NCBI GenBank assembly: GCA_002338515.1
Contig: DDIL01000139.1
Span: 1-26,109, forward strand
Direction: 5' to 3'
From: Glaciecola sp. UBA1851
GTDB lineage: Bacteria > Pseudomonadota > Gammaproteobacteria > Enterobacterales > Alteromonadaceae
Length of the DNA stretch: 26,109 bases
Under the pieces are notes generated by a model, which worked only from the letters and a program-made list of their open reading frames with translations, did no database searches and had not been told where the DNA came from. Made by a program: the position numbers and the translations under genes. Shown here piece by piece: positions 7,101 to 15,977 of this stretch (position 1 is the stretch's first letter; each line of letters begins with the position of its first letter).

Positions 7101-9008
7101 ATGTTAGTAACGGTGATGATATACATGGAAAAAATAAAAGGTTTGCACACGTTAAGATGTAAAGGGCGTTTCCCTCGTTTTTATCAACCTAGCTTTATTG
7201 CTAGCTTATGTATGCTGATTATTGCTTGTGGTGGCAGTAGTAGTGAACCAACCATGCAAGATACTCCGTCCCCCACACCAGATACCACTGACACTACTTC
7301 TCCAACTATCACGCTGAACGGCTCAGAAGCTGTCGCGATTCTGTTAGGCACTGAATACATCGATGCGGGTGCGACAGCCTTAGATAACGTAGACGGAAAC
7401 CTAACCGCTCAGCTAACAGTAACTAATAATTTAAACACTAATATATTAGGCACATACACATTTCAGTATAACGTAGTTGATTCAGCTAATAATCAAGCGA
7501 TTGAAGTTACACGAGAAGTTAATGTGGTTGAAGCCCAGCCAGATCGAACCTTTTTCGCGGCAAAAGATGTGATCACTATTGGAGAAAATACGGGTGGTTT
7601 TACAGGTATGTTAGATAACGGCGACAGGTTTGGTCGTGATCATGCTGAAATAGGTGACATTAATGGTGACGGTATCAATGATGTTATTGTGGGCGCGCGC
7701 TCAGATGACGATGGCGAAATTGACGCAGGGGCCGTTTATATAGTTATGATGAATGATGCAGGATCAGTTGATAGTTACCAAAAAATTTCCAACTTAGAGG
7801 GGAGTTTTACTGAGGGTTTATTGGCAGGTAACTTTTTTGGATATGGGGTAGCTGGTTTAGGTGATATTGATATGGATGGGATCCCTGATATTGCCGTAAC
7901 CGCTCCAACAAATAATAATCAGGCACTTTTTGTTATTCATTTAAATGCAGATGGCACGGTTAAAAGCTGGATTAAACATGAAGGGATTAACGGGCAAGGA
8001 CTATCTGCTTTAGGTGACATCGATGGTGATGGGATTATTGAATTGATTGCCGCTAATCCTAGATCTAGTGATGGGGGAAATAGTCGAGGAGCAATACAGC
8101 TTCTGTTTTTCAATCAAGATTCAACTATTCGAGACTCTGTTACGATTAGTTCTACTGAAGGTGGATTTGGTGAAGGATTGAATAATGGTGATGAGTTTGG
8201 TGGCAGAGAATCAGCGTTTCTTGGTGATATAGACGGCGATGGCACTATAGAAATTGCAGTAGGCGCATTTATGAGTGATTCAGGGCGTGGTGCAATTTGG
8301 ATTTTATCATTAGATCCAAATACGTATATGGTCACTTCAAAAGTAAAAATTGGCGCTTATCAAGGTGGTTTCAATGAAGAACTTCCTGATACAGAAAATG
8401 AAAATGGCTCGTTTGGAGGGCAGTTTGGACATGCTTTAGCATCTGTTGGCGATTTAAATGGAGATGGTATTGCGGATTTGATTAGTGCTGCTAATCAATA
8501 TGAAGAGGGATATGCATATCTACTATATTTAAATAGTAATAAAACTGTTAAAACATATACAAGAATAAATAATACAGAAGGGGGGTTTAACCTATCATTA
8601 AGCGACGAAGGACGTTTTGGTCGTTCAATATCATATTATGCAAAAAACGATAGCCAGCTTACTTCACAAACTGATAAATCAGACTTTACGCTGAACCTTG
8701 GTGGTGGGGCTGGTACAACGGGAACTGTGTTCTCACTGCAGTTTCAAGAATGTGAAATAGAGATAATACCGAGCAATTACTATTGGCAATCAAACATGCC
8801 ATTATTTAGTAATTGGAGCCATGCTCAGCAGGAAGTAAGTGAGCCCCTGTCTTTTGAGCAGTGTTTGCAAAAGAGTGCTGATTTTCAAGCCCCCTATATT
8901 ACCCATAACCCTCTTGATGATAGATGTATCATTCAACCTGCAAACTCGGAGTTATGGGTGAGTGACGAACAAAGTGTTAGTTATGTTAATCAGTGTTTTA
9001 ATGAATAG
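7101..9008 (+). CDS. FG-GAP (integrin-alpha-like) repeat lipoprotein with Ig-like domain
   Basis: The 635-residue predicted lipoprotein has a hydrophobic stretch and lipobox ending at Cys43 (LIIACGGSSS). A Ser/Thr/Pro-rich linker follows, then an Ig-like domain of the DUF5011 type (about 68-143; GTYTFQYNVVDSANN). FG-GAP repeats run from about 155 to 510, with five calcium-binding DxDxDG-type loops at about 186, 255, 306, 375 and 451 (DINGDG, DIDMDG, DIDGDG, DIDGDG, DLNGDG). A last module keeps the EGGF...FGRS start but lacks the acidic loop. The tail holds four cysteines (551, 588, 609, 632). The start could be Met9 (7125) instead of 7101, because the region before the lipobox is long. It is probably surface-exposed or periplasmic, with a binding or adhesion role; partner or glycan unknown. 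A link to glucan is suggested only by location. Confidence 0.85.
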   Translation: MLVTVMIYMEKIKGLHTLRCKGRFPRFYQPSFIASLCMLIIACGGSSSEPTMQDTPSPTPDTTDTTSPTITLNGSEAVAILLGTEYIDAGATALDNVDGNLTAQLTVTNNLNTNILGTYTFQYNVVDSANNQAIEVTREVNVVEAQPDRTFFAAKDVITIGENTGGFTGMLDNGDRFGRDHAEIGDINGDGINDVIVGARSDDDGEIDAGAVYIVMMNDAGSVDSYQKISNLEGSFTEGLLAGNFFGYGVAGLGDIDMDGIPDIAVTAPTNNNQALFVIHLNADGTVKSWIKHEGINGQGLSALGDIDGDGIIELIAANPRSSDGGNSRGAIQLLFFNQDSTIRDSVTISSTEGGFGEGLNNGDEFGGRESAFLGDIDGDGTIEIAVGAFMSDSGRGAIWILSLDPNTYMVTSKVKIGAYQGGFNEELPDTENENGSFGGQFGHALASVGDLNGDGIADLISAANQYEEGYAYLLYLNSNKTVKTYTRINNTEGGFNLSLSDEGRFGRSISYYAKNDSQLTSQTDKSDFTLNLGGGAGTTGTVFSLQFQECEIEIIPSNYYWQSNMPLFSNWSHAQQEVSEPLSFEQCLQKSADFQAPYITHNPLDDRCIIQPANSELWVSDEQSVSYVNQCFNE

Positions 9009-9067
9009 TCGCTTGCCACATATATATTTATTGCCGTGGCCAAATATTATAATTAAATAAGTACTAA

Positions 9068-9235
9068 CTAATCATAGTTTTTGCTATTCGCATTGCCATT
9101 TATGCACATCATGCATAACAATACGAAGGTGGCAAATATTGCATCCATTCCATAAAATAACGCGGCTAGTGCAACCACTGCAGTTAGCACTGCGAAGATT
9201 TTAAAGAACGGCTTATAATTACGTTTCTCAATCAT
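9068..9235 (-). CDS. Small membrane protein, 55 residues, unknown function
   Basis: This short minus-strand ORF starts at an ATG preceded by a strong ribosome-binding site (GGAGAAAGTA-ATG). The product begins MIEKRNYKPFFKIFAVL, with a basic N-terminus. A hydrophobic helix spans about residues 11-28 and a second covers about 30-45 (MDAIFATFVLLCMMC), followed by a short polar tail ending in NSKNYD. This predicts a small inner-membrane protein with one or two membrane passes. It is convergent with the FG-GAP lipoprotein gene (59-bp gap) and divergent from the yafJ-like gene (200-bp gap). I do not recognise a family. The ribosome-binding site and clean membrane pattern support a real gene; the short length keeps confidence moderate. 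Confidence 0.62.
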   Translation of the reverse strand: MIEKRNYKPFFKIFAVLTAVVALAALFYGMDAIFATFVLLCMMCINGNANSKNYD

Positions 9236-9358
9236 TACTTTCTCCTAAAACTGTTTAAAGAAATCTTTGCTTACATATAAAACTATTTATTAGTAATATT
9301 TACTTTTATTTGAGTGAAAAGTTCAAACTATGTGCCACTACAATATAAATTTCAGCCG

Positions 9359-9383
9359 GTGGTAAAAGTTACCAATAGGTAAC
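9359..9383. promoter_or_regulatory. Clustered gttacc/ggtaac repeats upstream of yafJ-like gene
   Basis: A perfect inverted repeat gttacc-aata-ggtaac occupies 9368-9383. The left arm also pairs with an upstream ggtaa (9361-9365), and another ggt precedes that. The cluster lies about 55 bp before the yafJ-like start codon, in the position of a promoter or operator, and between that gene and the divergent small membrane gene. No binder is known. Confidence 0.35.
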
Positions 9384-9435
9384 AGTATTTGATGATAATA
9401 CAGAAGATAAATACAACATTAATTGGAGTGGGCGT

Positions 9436-10206
9436 ATGTGTGAGCTTCTAGGCATGAGTGCAAATGTGCCTACGGATATATGTTTTAGTTTTAGTGGCCT
9501 AATGGAAAGAGGGGGGCGAACCGGTCCTCATAAAGACGGCTTCGGTATCACGTTTTATGAAGGCAAAGGCTTTCGTAATTTCAAAGACGCTGATCCAAGT
9601 TGTGATTCAGCTATTGCTAAGCTCATTCGCGATTATCCTATTAAAAGCTGTACGGTTATTAGCCATATAAGACAAGCTAACCGAGGCCGTATTTGCCTTG
9701 AAAATACGCATCCTTTTACTCGGTGTTTATGGGGGAAAAATTGGACATTTGCGCACAATGGGCAGCTTTCAAATTATCAAAAGAAACTAACAATTAAGTA
9801 TCATGTGCCAATTGGCAATACTGACAGTGAACTTGCCTTTTGCTGGTTACTCGATAATGTATTCGAAAAATTTGGTAGAAGTAAACCTAAGAATATGAAA
9901 GCAGTGTTTACTTATGTGGCTAAGCTTTGCGACTCACTAAGAGAATTAGGCGTGTACAATATGATGCTAACCGACGGTGAATATTTATTAGCTTACTGTA
10001 CTAACAACTTGCATTGGATAACGCGTAAAGCACCTTTTGCCAAGGCGAGTTTAATTGATACCGAAATGAGCATAGACTTTAATCAACATACCACACCGAA
10101 CGACATAGTTACTGTTATATCTACTCAACCTTTAACCCATAATGAGCGGTGGCATAAGATGGCTGTTGGTGAATCTAAACTGTTAAAGTTTGGAGTAGAA
10201 GTTTAG
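9436..10206 (+). CDS. yafJ: Class II glutamine amidotransferase, YafJ-like
   Basis: The 256-residue protein of the N-terminal-nucleophile (Ntn) amidotransferase class hydrolyses glutamine, or a related gamma-glutamyl amide, through the N-terminal cysteine. Met removal exposes Cys2 (MCELLGMSAN), followed by the family's FSFSGLMERGGRTGPHKDGFG (18-38), the SHIRQANRG arginine motif (76-84) and FAHNGQL (109-115), which forms the oxyanion hole. The length matches E. coli YafJ. The physiological role of YafJ is not settled. A strong ribosome-binding site (GGAGTGGGCG) precedes the ATG. It appears monocistronic: 296 bp separate it from the GH149 gene on the same strand. Its placement in the glucan island looks incidental. 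Confidence 0.9.
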   Translation: MCELLGMSANVPTDICFSFSGLMERGGRTGPHKDGFGITFYEGKGFRNFKDADPSCDSAIAKLIRDYPIKSCTVISHIRQANRGRICLENTHPFTRCLWGKNWTFAHNGQLSNYQKKLTIKYHVPIGNTDSELAFCWLLDNVFEKFGRSKPKNMKAVFTYVAKLCDSLRELGVYNMMLTDGEYLLAYCTNNLHWITRKAPFAKASLIDTEMSIDFNQHTTPNDIVTVISTQPLTHNERWHKMAVGESKLLKFGVEV

Positions 10207-10502
10207 TTCATTTGCTATGACATAATACGGGAAATATTGGCGTATTTTTTCGTTAATTGCCCATCTTTTGATATTCATACCATTAATCGCACCATCTGAC
10301 CGCTTGGTCTCGTTTAAGTTGTTTTGTTTTCCTAGTAACTTATGTTGAGCGTTTTTATAACCCTATATTTGTTGTGACAATATAGGTTAAATAAACATTT
10401 TATATACGGGTAATGCAACCAACTCTGCAAGACCACATATATAGCGTTTTAACTAAAGCCAATAATTATAAAAATAGGCGCTAATTTAAAAGGCATACTG
10501 TT
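10207..10502. other. Intergenic region upstream of GH149 gene
   Basis: This 296-bp stretch between yafJ and the phosphorylase gene must hold the promoter of the glucan operon. The only structure seen is an imperfect hairpin at about 10359-10388 (aaccctatatttg ... caatataggtt, one bulge per arm). No credible small ORF, clear sigma-70 boxes or obvious operator palindrome could be assigned. Confidence 0.5.
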
Positions 10503-13500
10503 ATGACAACTAATACAAATGTGATGGGTGAGTTTATCCATCGCAACGGAGATGATTTTTACGTCATCCGTAATGTTGATAAAATGTCACAGTTTTTTAT
10601 CAGTTTGGTATCTGATCAAGACCATTGGTTATTCGCAGGCTCTCAAGGCGGTATTACCGCAGGACGAGTATCACCAGAAACTGCACTTTTTCCCTACGCA
10701 TGTGTAGACAAAATTTACGATACCGCACTCAGTGCTGGCCCGCGCACACTTCTAAGAAGCGCTAACCGTAAAGCAGAAAACGCTTGGCACTGGGAACCTT
10801 TTAATTACGAGCAAAATGGTAAATATCACCTGACCCGTAACTTATATAAAAACACCTTGGGTAATGTGCTTACATTCGAAGAAATTAATCACGACCTTAG
10901 TTTAGCTTATGAATACACTTGGTCATTTTCTGATGACTATGGTATTTGCCGCTCATCTAAATTAACTAATCTTTCAACTCAGCCTAATCAGCTAGAAATA
11001 TTAGATGGCTTGGTAAATGTTTTACCAGCGGCAGCACCAAGATTCACACAAATGGTATCGTCTAATTTAGTTGACGCATACAAGTGGACGGAAGTAGATA
11101 ACAACGTTGGCCTTGCGAAATATAGTTTGTATTCAGCTATTACTGATAGGGCTGAGCCTGCTGAATCATTGCGAGCTAATACTATTTTCAGCATAGGTTT
11201 AAATGAATCAAACATAGTACTGAATACCAATAGTATTCGAGACTTTAAAGATAACAAACAACTTGACCATGGATCACAAACACGCGGTGTAAGAGGCTGT
11301 TTCTTGCTTAATGCTGAACTTACATTAGGCGCTGATGCTTCAGAAAATTGGACAATTGTGTCTGACCTTGAGCGCGATCAAGTGCAAATAGCCACATTAG
11401 CAGATAAGTTAAATGATAAAGACAGTTTGGCCAGAGATATTGCACAGACAATACAAAAAGGTTCTGATAATTTAGCCAGAATTATGGCTTCATCAGATGG
11501 CTTTCAGGTCACAAATGAACAAAATGTGTCAGTTCACCATTATGCAAATACGCTGTTTAACGTGCTTCGAGGCGGTATTTTTGCAAACCAATATCACATC
11601 TTATCGGTAGATTTAGCGCAAACTATTTCGCATTTTAATAAGCCTTTGTATGCTCGTATTCAAAGTCAACTTTCACAGTTGTCAGAGTTAACCACGTTAA
11701 GCGAACTGAAAGAATTAGCAGCTAAGCTAAATGAACCACAGTTTACGCGTTTGCTAAATGAATATTTGCCTATTACTTTTGGTAGACGACACGGCGATCC
11801 TTCTCGCCCGTGGAACCAATTTGCCATTCAGTTGAAAGATGATGAGGGTAAACCTTTACTCTCGTATCAGGGGAATTGGCGCGATATTTTCCAGAACTGG
11901 GAAGCATTAGCGTTAAGCTATCCATCTTTTACGCCATCAATGATAGCCAAATTTGTTAACGCTTCTACAATGGACGGTTACAACCCATATAGAATTACTA
12001 AACAAGGAATAGATTGGGAAGTAGAAGAGCCAGATGATCCTTGGAGCTATATTGGATACTGGGGCGACCATCAAATTATATACCTTCTAAAATTACTAGA
12101 AGTGTCGAATAAGTTTTATCCTAGTGCCCTTAAATCAATGCTTAAAGAGCGAATTTATAGCTATGCAAATGTGCCTTATCGCATTAAAGGCTATGAAGAT
12201 TTATGTAAAAATCCTAAAGCAACGGTTGATTACAATGAAGCACTAGCTGAAGAAATTGAAAAGCGTATTTCAACCTTAGGCGCTGATGGCAAAATGGTTT
12301 TGTCGAATGCTAGCGAAGTTTATCAAGTTAACTTAATGGAAAAGTTATTGGTACCGCTATTGACTAAACTAAGTAATTTAGTAGTGGATGGTGGCATATG
12401 GCTTAATACTCAGCGTCCAGAATGGAACGACGCAAACAATGCATTAGTTGGCCAGGGGTTGTCCATGGTCACTTTGTACTATATGCATCGTTATATTCAC
12501 TTTTTTGGCGCAATTTTGAAGGAGCTGAAAGTGCAAGAGTCGAACGCTGAATTTGAAGTAACGGCGGAAGTCGCAACGTGGTTGTCTGATACATCCAAGT
12601 ATATTAATGCGTTAAGTGCAGAGCTTTCTGATGCACCTGCAACAGCCAAACAGCAAAGACAGTTACTCGATAATGTGGGCGTTGTGGCATCTAACTATAG
12701 AGCCGCCGTTTATGATCATTCAGGTGACTTTAAGCAAGCGACGTTAGGAATATCTGAAATCGAACGTTTATTAGATGCATCTCAACAGTTAATTAAGCAC
12801 AGCATTAAGCATAATGTGGATGCGTCAGGTTTGTACCATGCATATAACATTCTGTCTTTGAAAGATGACAAAGCTGAAGTTGATAACTTATATAAAATGC
12901 TAGAAGGGCAAGTGGCAGCGCTTAGCTCTGGTGCATTAGGAGCAGATGAAAGCTTACGCGTTCTTAAAACCTTATTTGAAAGCGATATTTACAGAAACGA
13001 TATTGATACCTTCATGTTATATCCAGACCGGGAGCAAACCGGATTTATGGATAAAAATTTACTCCCTGAAGCGCATGTATTGAGTATTCCACTGCTCAGT
13101 AAAATGTTAAGCGACCAAAATTCACTGTTAATTCATAAAGATGCACAAGGTTTAATTCGCTTCAATGCAAAAATTATTAATGCAGCAGTCATTAAAGCTG
13201 CGTGGGCTAATATTCAAGATGAATATGCGAGTTTAGCCACGGATGATGCATTGGCTCAAATTCTTGAGTTACATGAATCAACGTTTAAACATAGTGAATT
13301 TACCGGCAGAAGTGGCGGTATGTTCGGATTTGAAGGTTTAGGCTGTGTTTACTGGCACATGGTAGCAAAACTATTATTGGCCGTTCAGGAAATCTGTATA
13401 TCTGCTAATGCGCATGGTGTTGCGCAAAGCCAAGAATTAATGGCCTATTACTACAAAGTGCGACGTGGTATTGGGTTTAATAAAACCCCTGAAAATTATG

Positions 13501-13964
13501 GAGCATTCCCAACCGACCCTTATTCGCATACGCCAAAGCATGCTGGAGCTCAGCAGCCTGGTATGACAGGTCAAGTAAAAGAGGAAGTAATTGCTAGGTT
13601 TGGTGAGTTAGGTTGTGTGGTTCAAAACGGCATAATTAAATTCAACCCATTCTTACTTAGACAACAAGAGTTTACTCAAGAAGAGACCACATTTAAGTTT
13701 TTAGATGTGCAAGACAACTGGCAGGAAACTGACCTTGCTGCTAACAGCTTAGCCTTTACGTGGTGCCAAGTACCTATTACTTATTCACTCGTTCAAGATG
13801 GTGAATTAGCCGCGAATGTTACTTTGTCAGATGGCAGTAACGAAACATTTGAGCAGGCTGAGCTTAGTGCCCAGCATAGTGCCAATATTTTTGCTAGAAA
13901 TGGCAAAGTTGCATCTATCAATGTAAGTGTGCCAAGCAATATGCTTTGCTCAGTTACAGTATAG
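10503..13964 (+). CDS. Beta-1,3-glucan phosphorylase, glycoside hydrolase family 149 type
   Basis: The 1153-residue cytoplasmic enzyme has no signal peptide. The predicted reaction is reversible phosphorolysis of beta-1,3-gluco-oligosaccharides to alpha-glucose-1-phosphate and a chain one unit shorter, saving ATP during laminarin use. The N-terminal beta-sandwich region (about 10-300) contains QGGITAGRVSPETALFPY and WHWEPF. An (alpha/alpha)6-barrel follows, with FGRRHGDPSRPWNQF (426-440), YQGNWRDIFQNWEAL (455-469) and GYWGDHQIIYLLKLLE (518-533). RPEWNDANNALVG (638-650) corresponds to the DWND motif of GH94-clan phosphorylases, making Asp643 the likely general acid. Size and motifs fit GH149 better than GH94 (about 800 residues); GH161 is the main alternative. 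The GH17 gene follows after 12 bp, so they form an operon. Confidence 0.85.
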   Translation: MTTNTNVMGEFIHRNGDDFYVIRNVDKMSQFFISLVSDQDHWLFAGSQGGITAGRVSPETALFPYACVDKIYDTALSAGPRTLLRSANRKAENAWHWEPFNYEQNGKYHLTRNLYKNTLGNVLTFEEINHDLSLAYEYTWSFSDDYGICRSSKLTNLSTQPNQLEILDGLVNVLPAAAPRFTQMVSSNLVDAYKWTEVDNNVGLAKYSLYSAITDRAEPAESLRANTIFSIGLNESNIVLNTNSIRDFKDNKQLDHGSQTRGVRGCFLLNAELTLGADASENWTIVSDLERDQVQIATLADKLNDKDSLARDIAQTIQKGSDNLARIMASSDGFQVTNEQNVSVHHYANTLFNVLRGGIFANQYHILSVDLAQTISHFNKPLYARIQSQLSQLSELTTLSELKELAAKLNEPQFTRLLNEYLPITFGRRHGDPSRPWNQFAIQLKDDEGKPLLSYQGNWRDIFQNWEALALSYPSFTPSMIAKFVNASTMDGYNPYRITKQGIDWEVEEPDDPWSYIGYWGDHQIIYLLKLLEVSNKFYPSALKSMLKERIYSYANVPYRIKGYEDLCKNPKATVDYNEALAEEIEKRISTLGADGKMVLSNASEVYQVNLMEKLLVPLLTKLSNLVVDGGIWLNTQRPEWNDANNALVGQGLSMVTLYYMHRYIHFFGAILKELKVQESNAEFEVTAEVATWLSDTSKYINALSAELSDAPATAKQQRQLLDNVGVVASNYRAAVYDHSGDFKQATLGISEIERLLDASQQLIKHSIKHNVDASGLYHAYNILSLKDDKAEVDNLYKMLEGQVAALSSGALGADESLRVLKTLFESDIYRNDIDTFMLYPDREQTGFMDKNLLPEAHVLSIPLLSKMLSDQNSLLIHKDAQGLIRFNAKIINAAVIKAAWANIQDEYASLATDDALAQILELHESTFKHSEFTGRSGGMFGFEGLGCVYWHMVAKLLLAVQEICISANAHGVAQSQELMAYYYKVRRGIGFNKTPENYGAFPTDPYSHTPKHAGAQQPGMTGQVKEEVIARFGELGCVVQNGIIKFNPFLLRQQEFTQEETTFKFLDVQDNWQETDLAANSLAFTWCQVPITYSLVQDGELAANVTLSDGSNETFEQAELSAQHSANIFARNGKVASINVSVPSNMLCSVTV

Positions 13965-13976
13965 TGGGGAAGAATA

Positions 13977-14858
13977 ATGTCTAAGGTAAACAATAAATAT
14001 CTGCAAATGGCGAACAACCGAGTTTATTCTCCTGAACGCGATAGCAGTGAGCACATAAAAGCGCTATTGAACGATAGCATTCATGGCATTTGCTTTAGCC
14101 CATATATAGAAGGGCAAGAGCCAGGTTCTGACATTACGGAAGCTCAAATAGAAGCAAGATTGAGTATTTTGAAACCACATGTTAGCTGGATTAGAACTTT
14201 CTCTTGTTCTGAAGGGAATGAATTAATTCCTGCTGTGGCTAAAAGAATGGGATTTAAAACACTTGTGGGTGCATGGCTAGATGAAGATTTAGACAAAAAC
14301 CAAGAAGAAATTGATACCGCTATTGCTATGGCAAAAGCCGGCGAAATAGACCTACTAGCAGTAGGGAATGAGGTGTTACTTCGAGAAGAATTAACAGATG
14401 ATCAATTAGCTGATTATATCAATTATGCTAAAAAAGAAGCCGGTATCCCAGTTGGTTATGTAGATGCATACTATTTGTTTGAAAACTTTCCCAAAGTTGC
14501 CGACGCGTGTGATGTAATAATGGCTAATTGTTATCCATTTTGGGAGGGCATTGGTATAGAGCATGCGCATGTTTATATGCGTGACATGTACTACAGGGCA
14601 GTAAATGCGGGTAAAGGGAAACCTGTGATTGTGAGTGAAACAGGTTGGCCTAACAAAGGCACTGCATTTGGTGCTGCTATACCTAATGATGCAAATGCAA
14701 AGCAGTATTTTCTGCAAACTGCCACTTGGACAGAAAGCCTAGGTATTCCTTTATTCTATTTTTCTTCCTTCGATGAAGATTGGAAAGTAGGGGATGAAGG
14801 CGATGTTGGCGCGTATTGGGGATTGTGGGATAAAAGCGGTAAGCCAAAATTCTGGTAA
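13977..14858 (+). CDS. Glycoside hydrolase family 17 beta-1,3-glucanase/transglycosylase (cytoplasmic)
   Basis: The 293-residue TIM-barrel enzyme acts on beta-1,3-glucan. The acid/base is Glu132 in LAVGNEVL and the nucleophile Glu221 in VSETGWP, both matching GH17. IHGICFSPYIEGQEPG (35-50) is the usual first-strand motif of this bacterial branch, and the end YFSSFDEDWK ... YWGLWDKSGKPKFW is also typical. There is no signal peptide, so it should be cytoplasmic. It is translated from a GGGGAAG ribosome-binding site 12 bp after the GH149 stop. Together with the phosphorylase it probably trims or rearranges imported laminari-oligosaccharides. Some GH17 members are transglycosylases, so a chain-remodelling rather than hydrolytic role is possible. 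Confidence 0.88.
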   Translation: MSKVNNKYLQMANNRVYSPERDSSEHIKALLNDSIHGICFSPYIEGQEPGSDITEAQIEARLSILKPHVSWIRTFSCSEGNELIPAVAKRMGFKTLVGAWLDEDLDKNQEEIDTAIAMAKAGEIDLLAVGNEVLLREELTDDQLADYINYAKKEAGIPVGYVDAYYLFENFPKVADACDVIMANCYPFWEGIGIEHAHVYMRDMYYRAVNAGKGKPVIVSETGWPNKGTAFGAAIPNDANAKQYFLQTATWTESLGIPLFYFSSFDEDWKVGDEGDVGAYWGLWDKSGKPKFW

Positions 14859-14892
14859 CCTCTATTGTTTCAATACCGTTTAATTTTTGGTG

Positions 14893-14966
14893 TGCTAGCT
14901 AAATTATATGGGTAGTTAGCATACGTTTGTTTTTATTGGGCTTAATTGCCCAATCAATTTTATTTT
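14893..14966 (+). terminator. Terminator region after the GH149-GH17 operon (two hairpins)
   Basis: Two hairpins follow the GH17 stop. The first is tgctagcta/tagttagca (14893-14901 and 14913-14921, one G-U pair), followed by tacgtttgttttt. The second is a perfect 7-bp stem attgggc/gcccaat (14935-14941 and 14948-14954), followed by caattttatttt. The second has the better Rho-independent form. It separates the GH149-GH17 unit from the next GH17 gene, which has its own ribosome-binding site and probably its own promoter. Confidence 0.6.
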
Positions 14967-15022
14967 GTAATCAGATTATATGTTTATAACTGACTGCTAA
15001 ATACACAGCATGAGGAGTTCAC

Positions 15023-15961
15023 ATGTCTGTTATTAACTCTCAAATAGCCGAAGTGCTAGCATGTAAAAATGCTATTTGTTATTCAGGTTATCGTCCTGGA
15101 CAAAGCCCAGGTTTAAAAATTTACCCATCTTACTCTCAGGTTTTAGAAGACTTACTCATTCTAAAAGACAAATGGTCTTTCTTGCGGCTCTATGATAGCG
15201 GCCCACACGCACAAGTGGTATTGGAAGTTATAAAGCGTGAAAAATTGCCGTTCAAAATCTTATTAGGCATGGATTTAGCGGCTGAAGAGTCTAATCCTGG
15301 TTGCCCTTGGGGAGCGTATTTTAGTGATGACCAATTAGGCAAAAATAGAGCTGCGAACGATGATGAGTTACAGCGTGCAGTCTATTTGCTGCGTCATTAT
15401 CCAAACGAACTGTGCGGCATATCTGTAGGAAATGAAGCGAGCGTTGATTGGACTGATCATAAAGTTAGCACCGAAAGGTTAGTATTTTTTGCTAAACACC
15501 TTAAAACGTTGAATGTGTGCCCCATTACTTTTTGTGAAAATTATGTGCCTTGGGCAAATGGTCAGCTAGATCAATTGGCAGAAGTAGTTGATTTTATTTC
15601 ACTGCATTCATATCCAGTTTGGGAATCAATTTCAGTCGATCAAGCCATGGAATACACCAAGCAAAACTATGCTAGCGTAGCTAACCGTTTCCCTGATAAG
15701 CAAGTGATAATTACCGAAGCAGGATGGACATCAAATGCCAATGGTAATGGTTTCCCAGCTGAATTTGCAAACGAAGACTGGCAAGCTACATACTGTGCTG
15801 AACTTCTTCAATGGAGCAAAAAAGAAGGTAAAGTTGTGTTCTTATTTGAAGCATTTGACGAAGCATGGAAAGGTTCCCCCGATCCACTAGAGCCAGAAAA
15901 GCATTGGGGAATTTATAAAGAAGACAGAACCGCTAAGGCTGTGGTTGCTAGCTTAGTTTAA
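15023..15961 (+). CDS. Second glycoside hydrolase family 17 enzyme (cytoplasmic)
   Basis: The 312-residue protein is a distant paralogue of the GH17 enzyme just upstream. The acid/base is Glu138 in ISVGNEAS and the nucleophile Glu232 in IITEAGW. AICYSGYRPGQSPG near the start and FLFEAFDEAWKG ... EKHWGIYKED near the end are the first-strand and last-strand motifs. No signal peptide is present, so it is also predicted to be cytoplasmic. A good GAGGAG ribosome-binding site precedes the ATG. A terminator and 164 bp separate it from the first GH17 gene, so its expression may be independent. The two differ around the active site (SETGWP versus TEAGWT) and in loops, suggesting different chain-length or linkage preference, for example 1,6-branched oligosaccharides. 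That division of labour is inferred. Confidence 0.87.
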   Translation: MSVINSQIAEVLACKNAICYSGYRPGQSPGLKIYPSYSQVLEDLLILKDKWSFLRLYDSGPHAQVVLEVIKREKLPFKILLGMDLAAEESNPGCPWGAYFSDDQLGKNRAANDDELQRAVYLLRHYPNELCGISVGNEASVDWTDHKVSTERLVFFAKHLKTLNVCPITFCENYVPWANGQLDQLAEVVDFISLHSYPVWESISVDQAMEYTKQNYASVANRFPDKQVIITEAGWTSNANGNGFPAEFANEDWQATYCAELLQWSKKEGKVVFLFEAFDEAWKGSPDPLEPEKHWGIYKEDRTAKAVVASLV

Positions 15962-15977
15962 TGCCCATAAATCAAAC

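Noticed and set aside
9009..9067. Possible terminator hairpin (gccac ... gtggc) after the FG-GAP lipoprotein gene
   Set aside because: The stem is only 5 bp with a long A/T loop and a bulge, too weak to call.
10305..10316. gaccgcttggtc mini-palindrome upstream of the GH149 gene
   Set aside because: Only 4-bp arms around a 4-nt loop; expected by chance in a region of this length.
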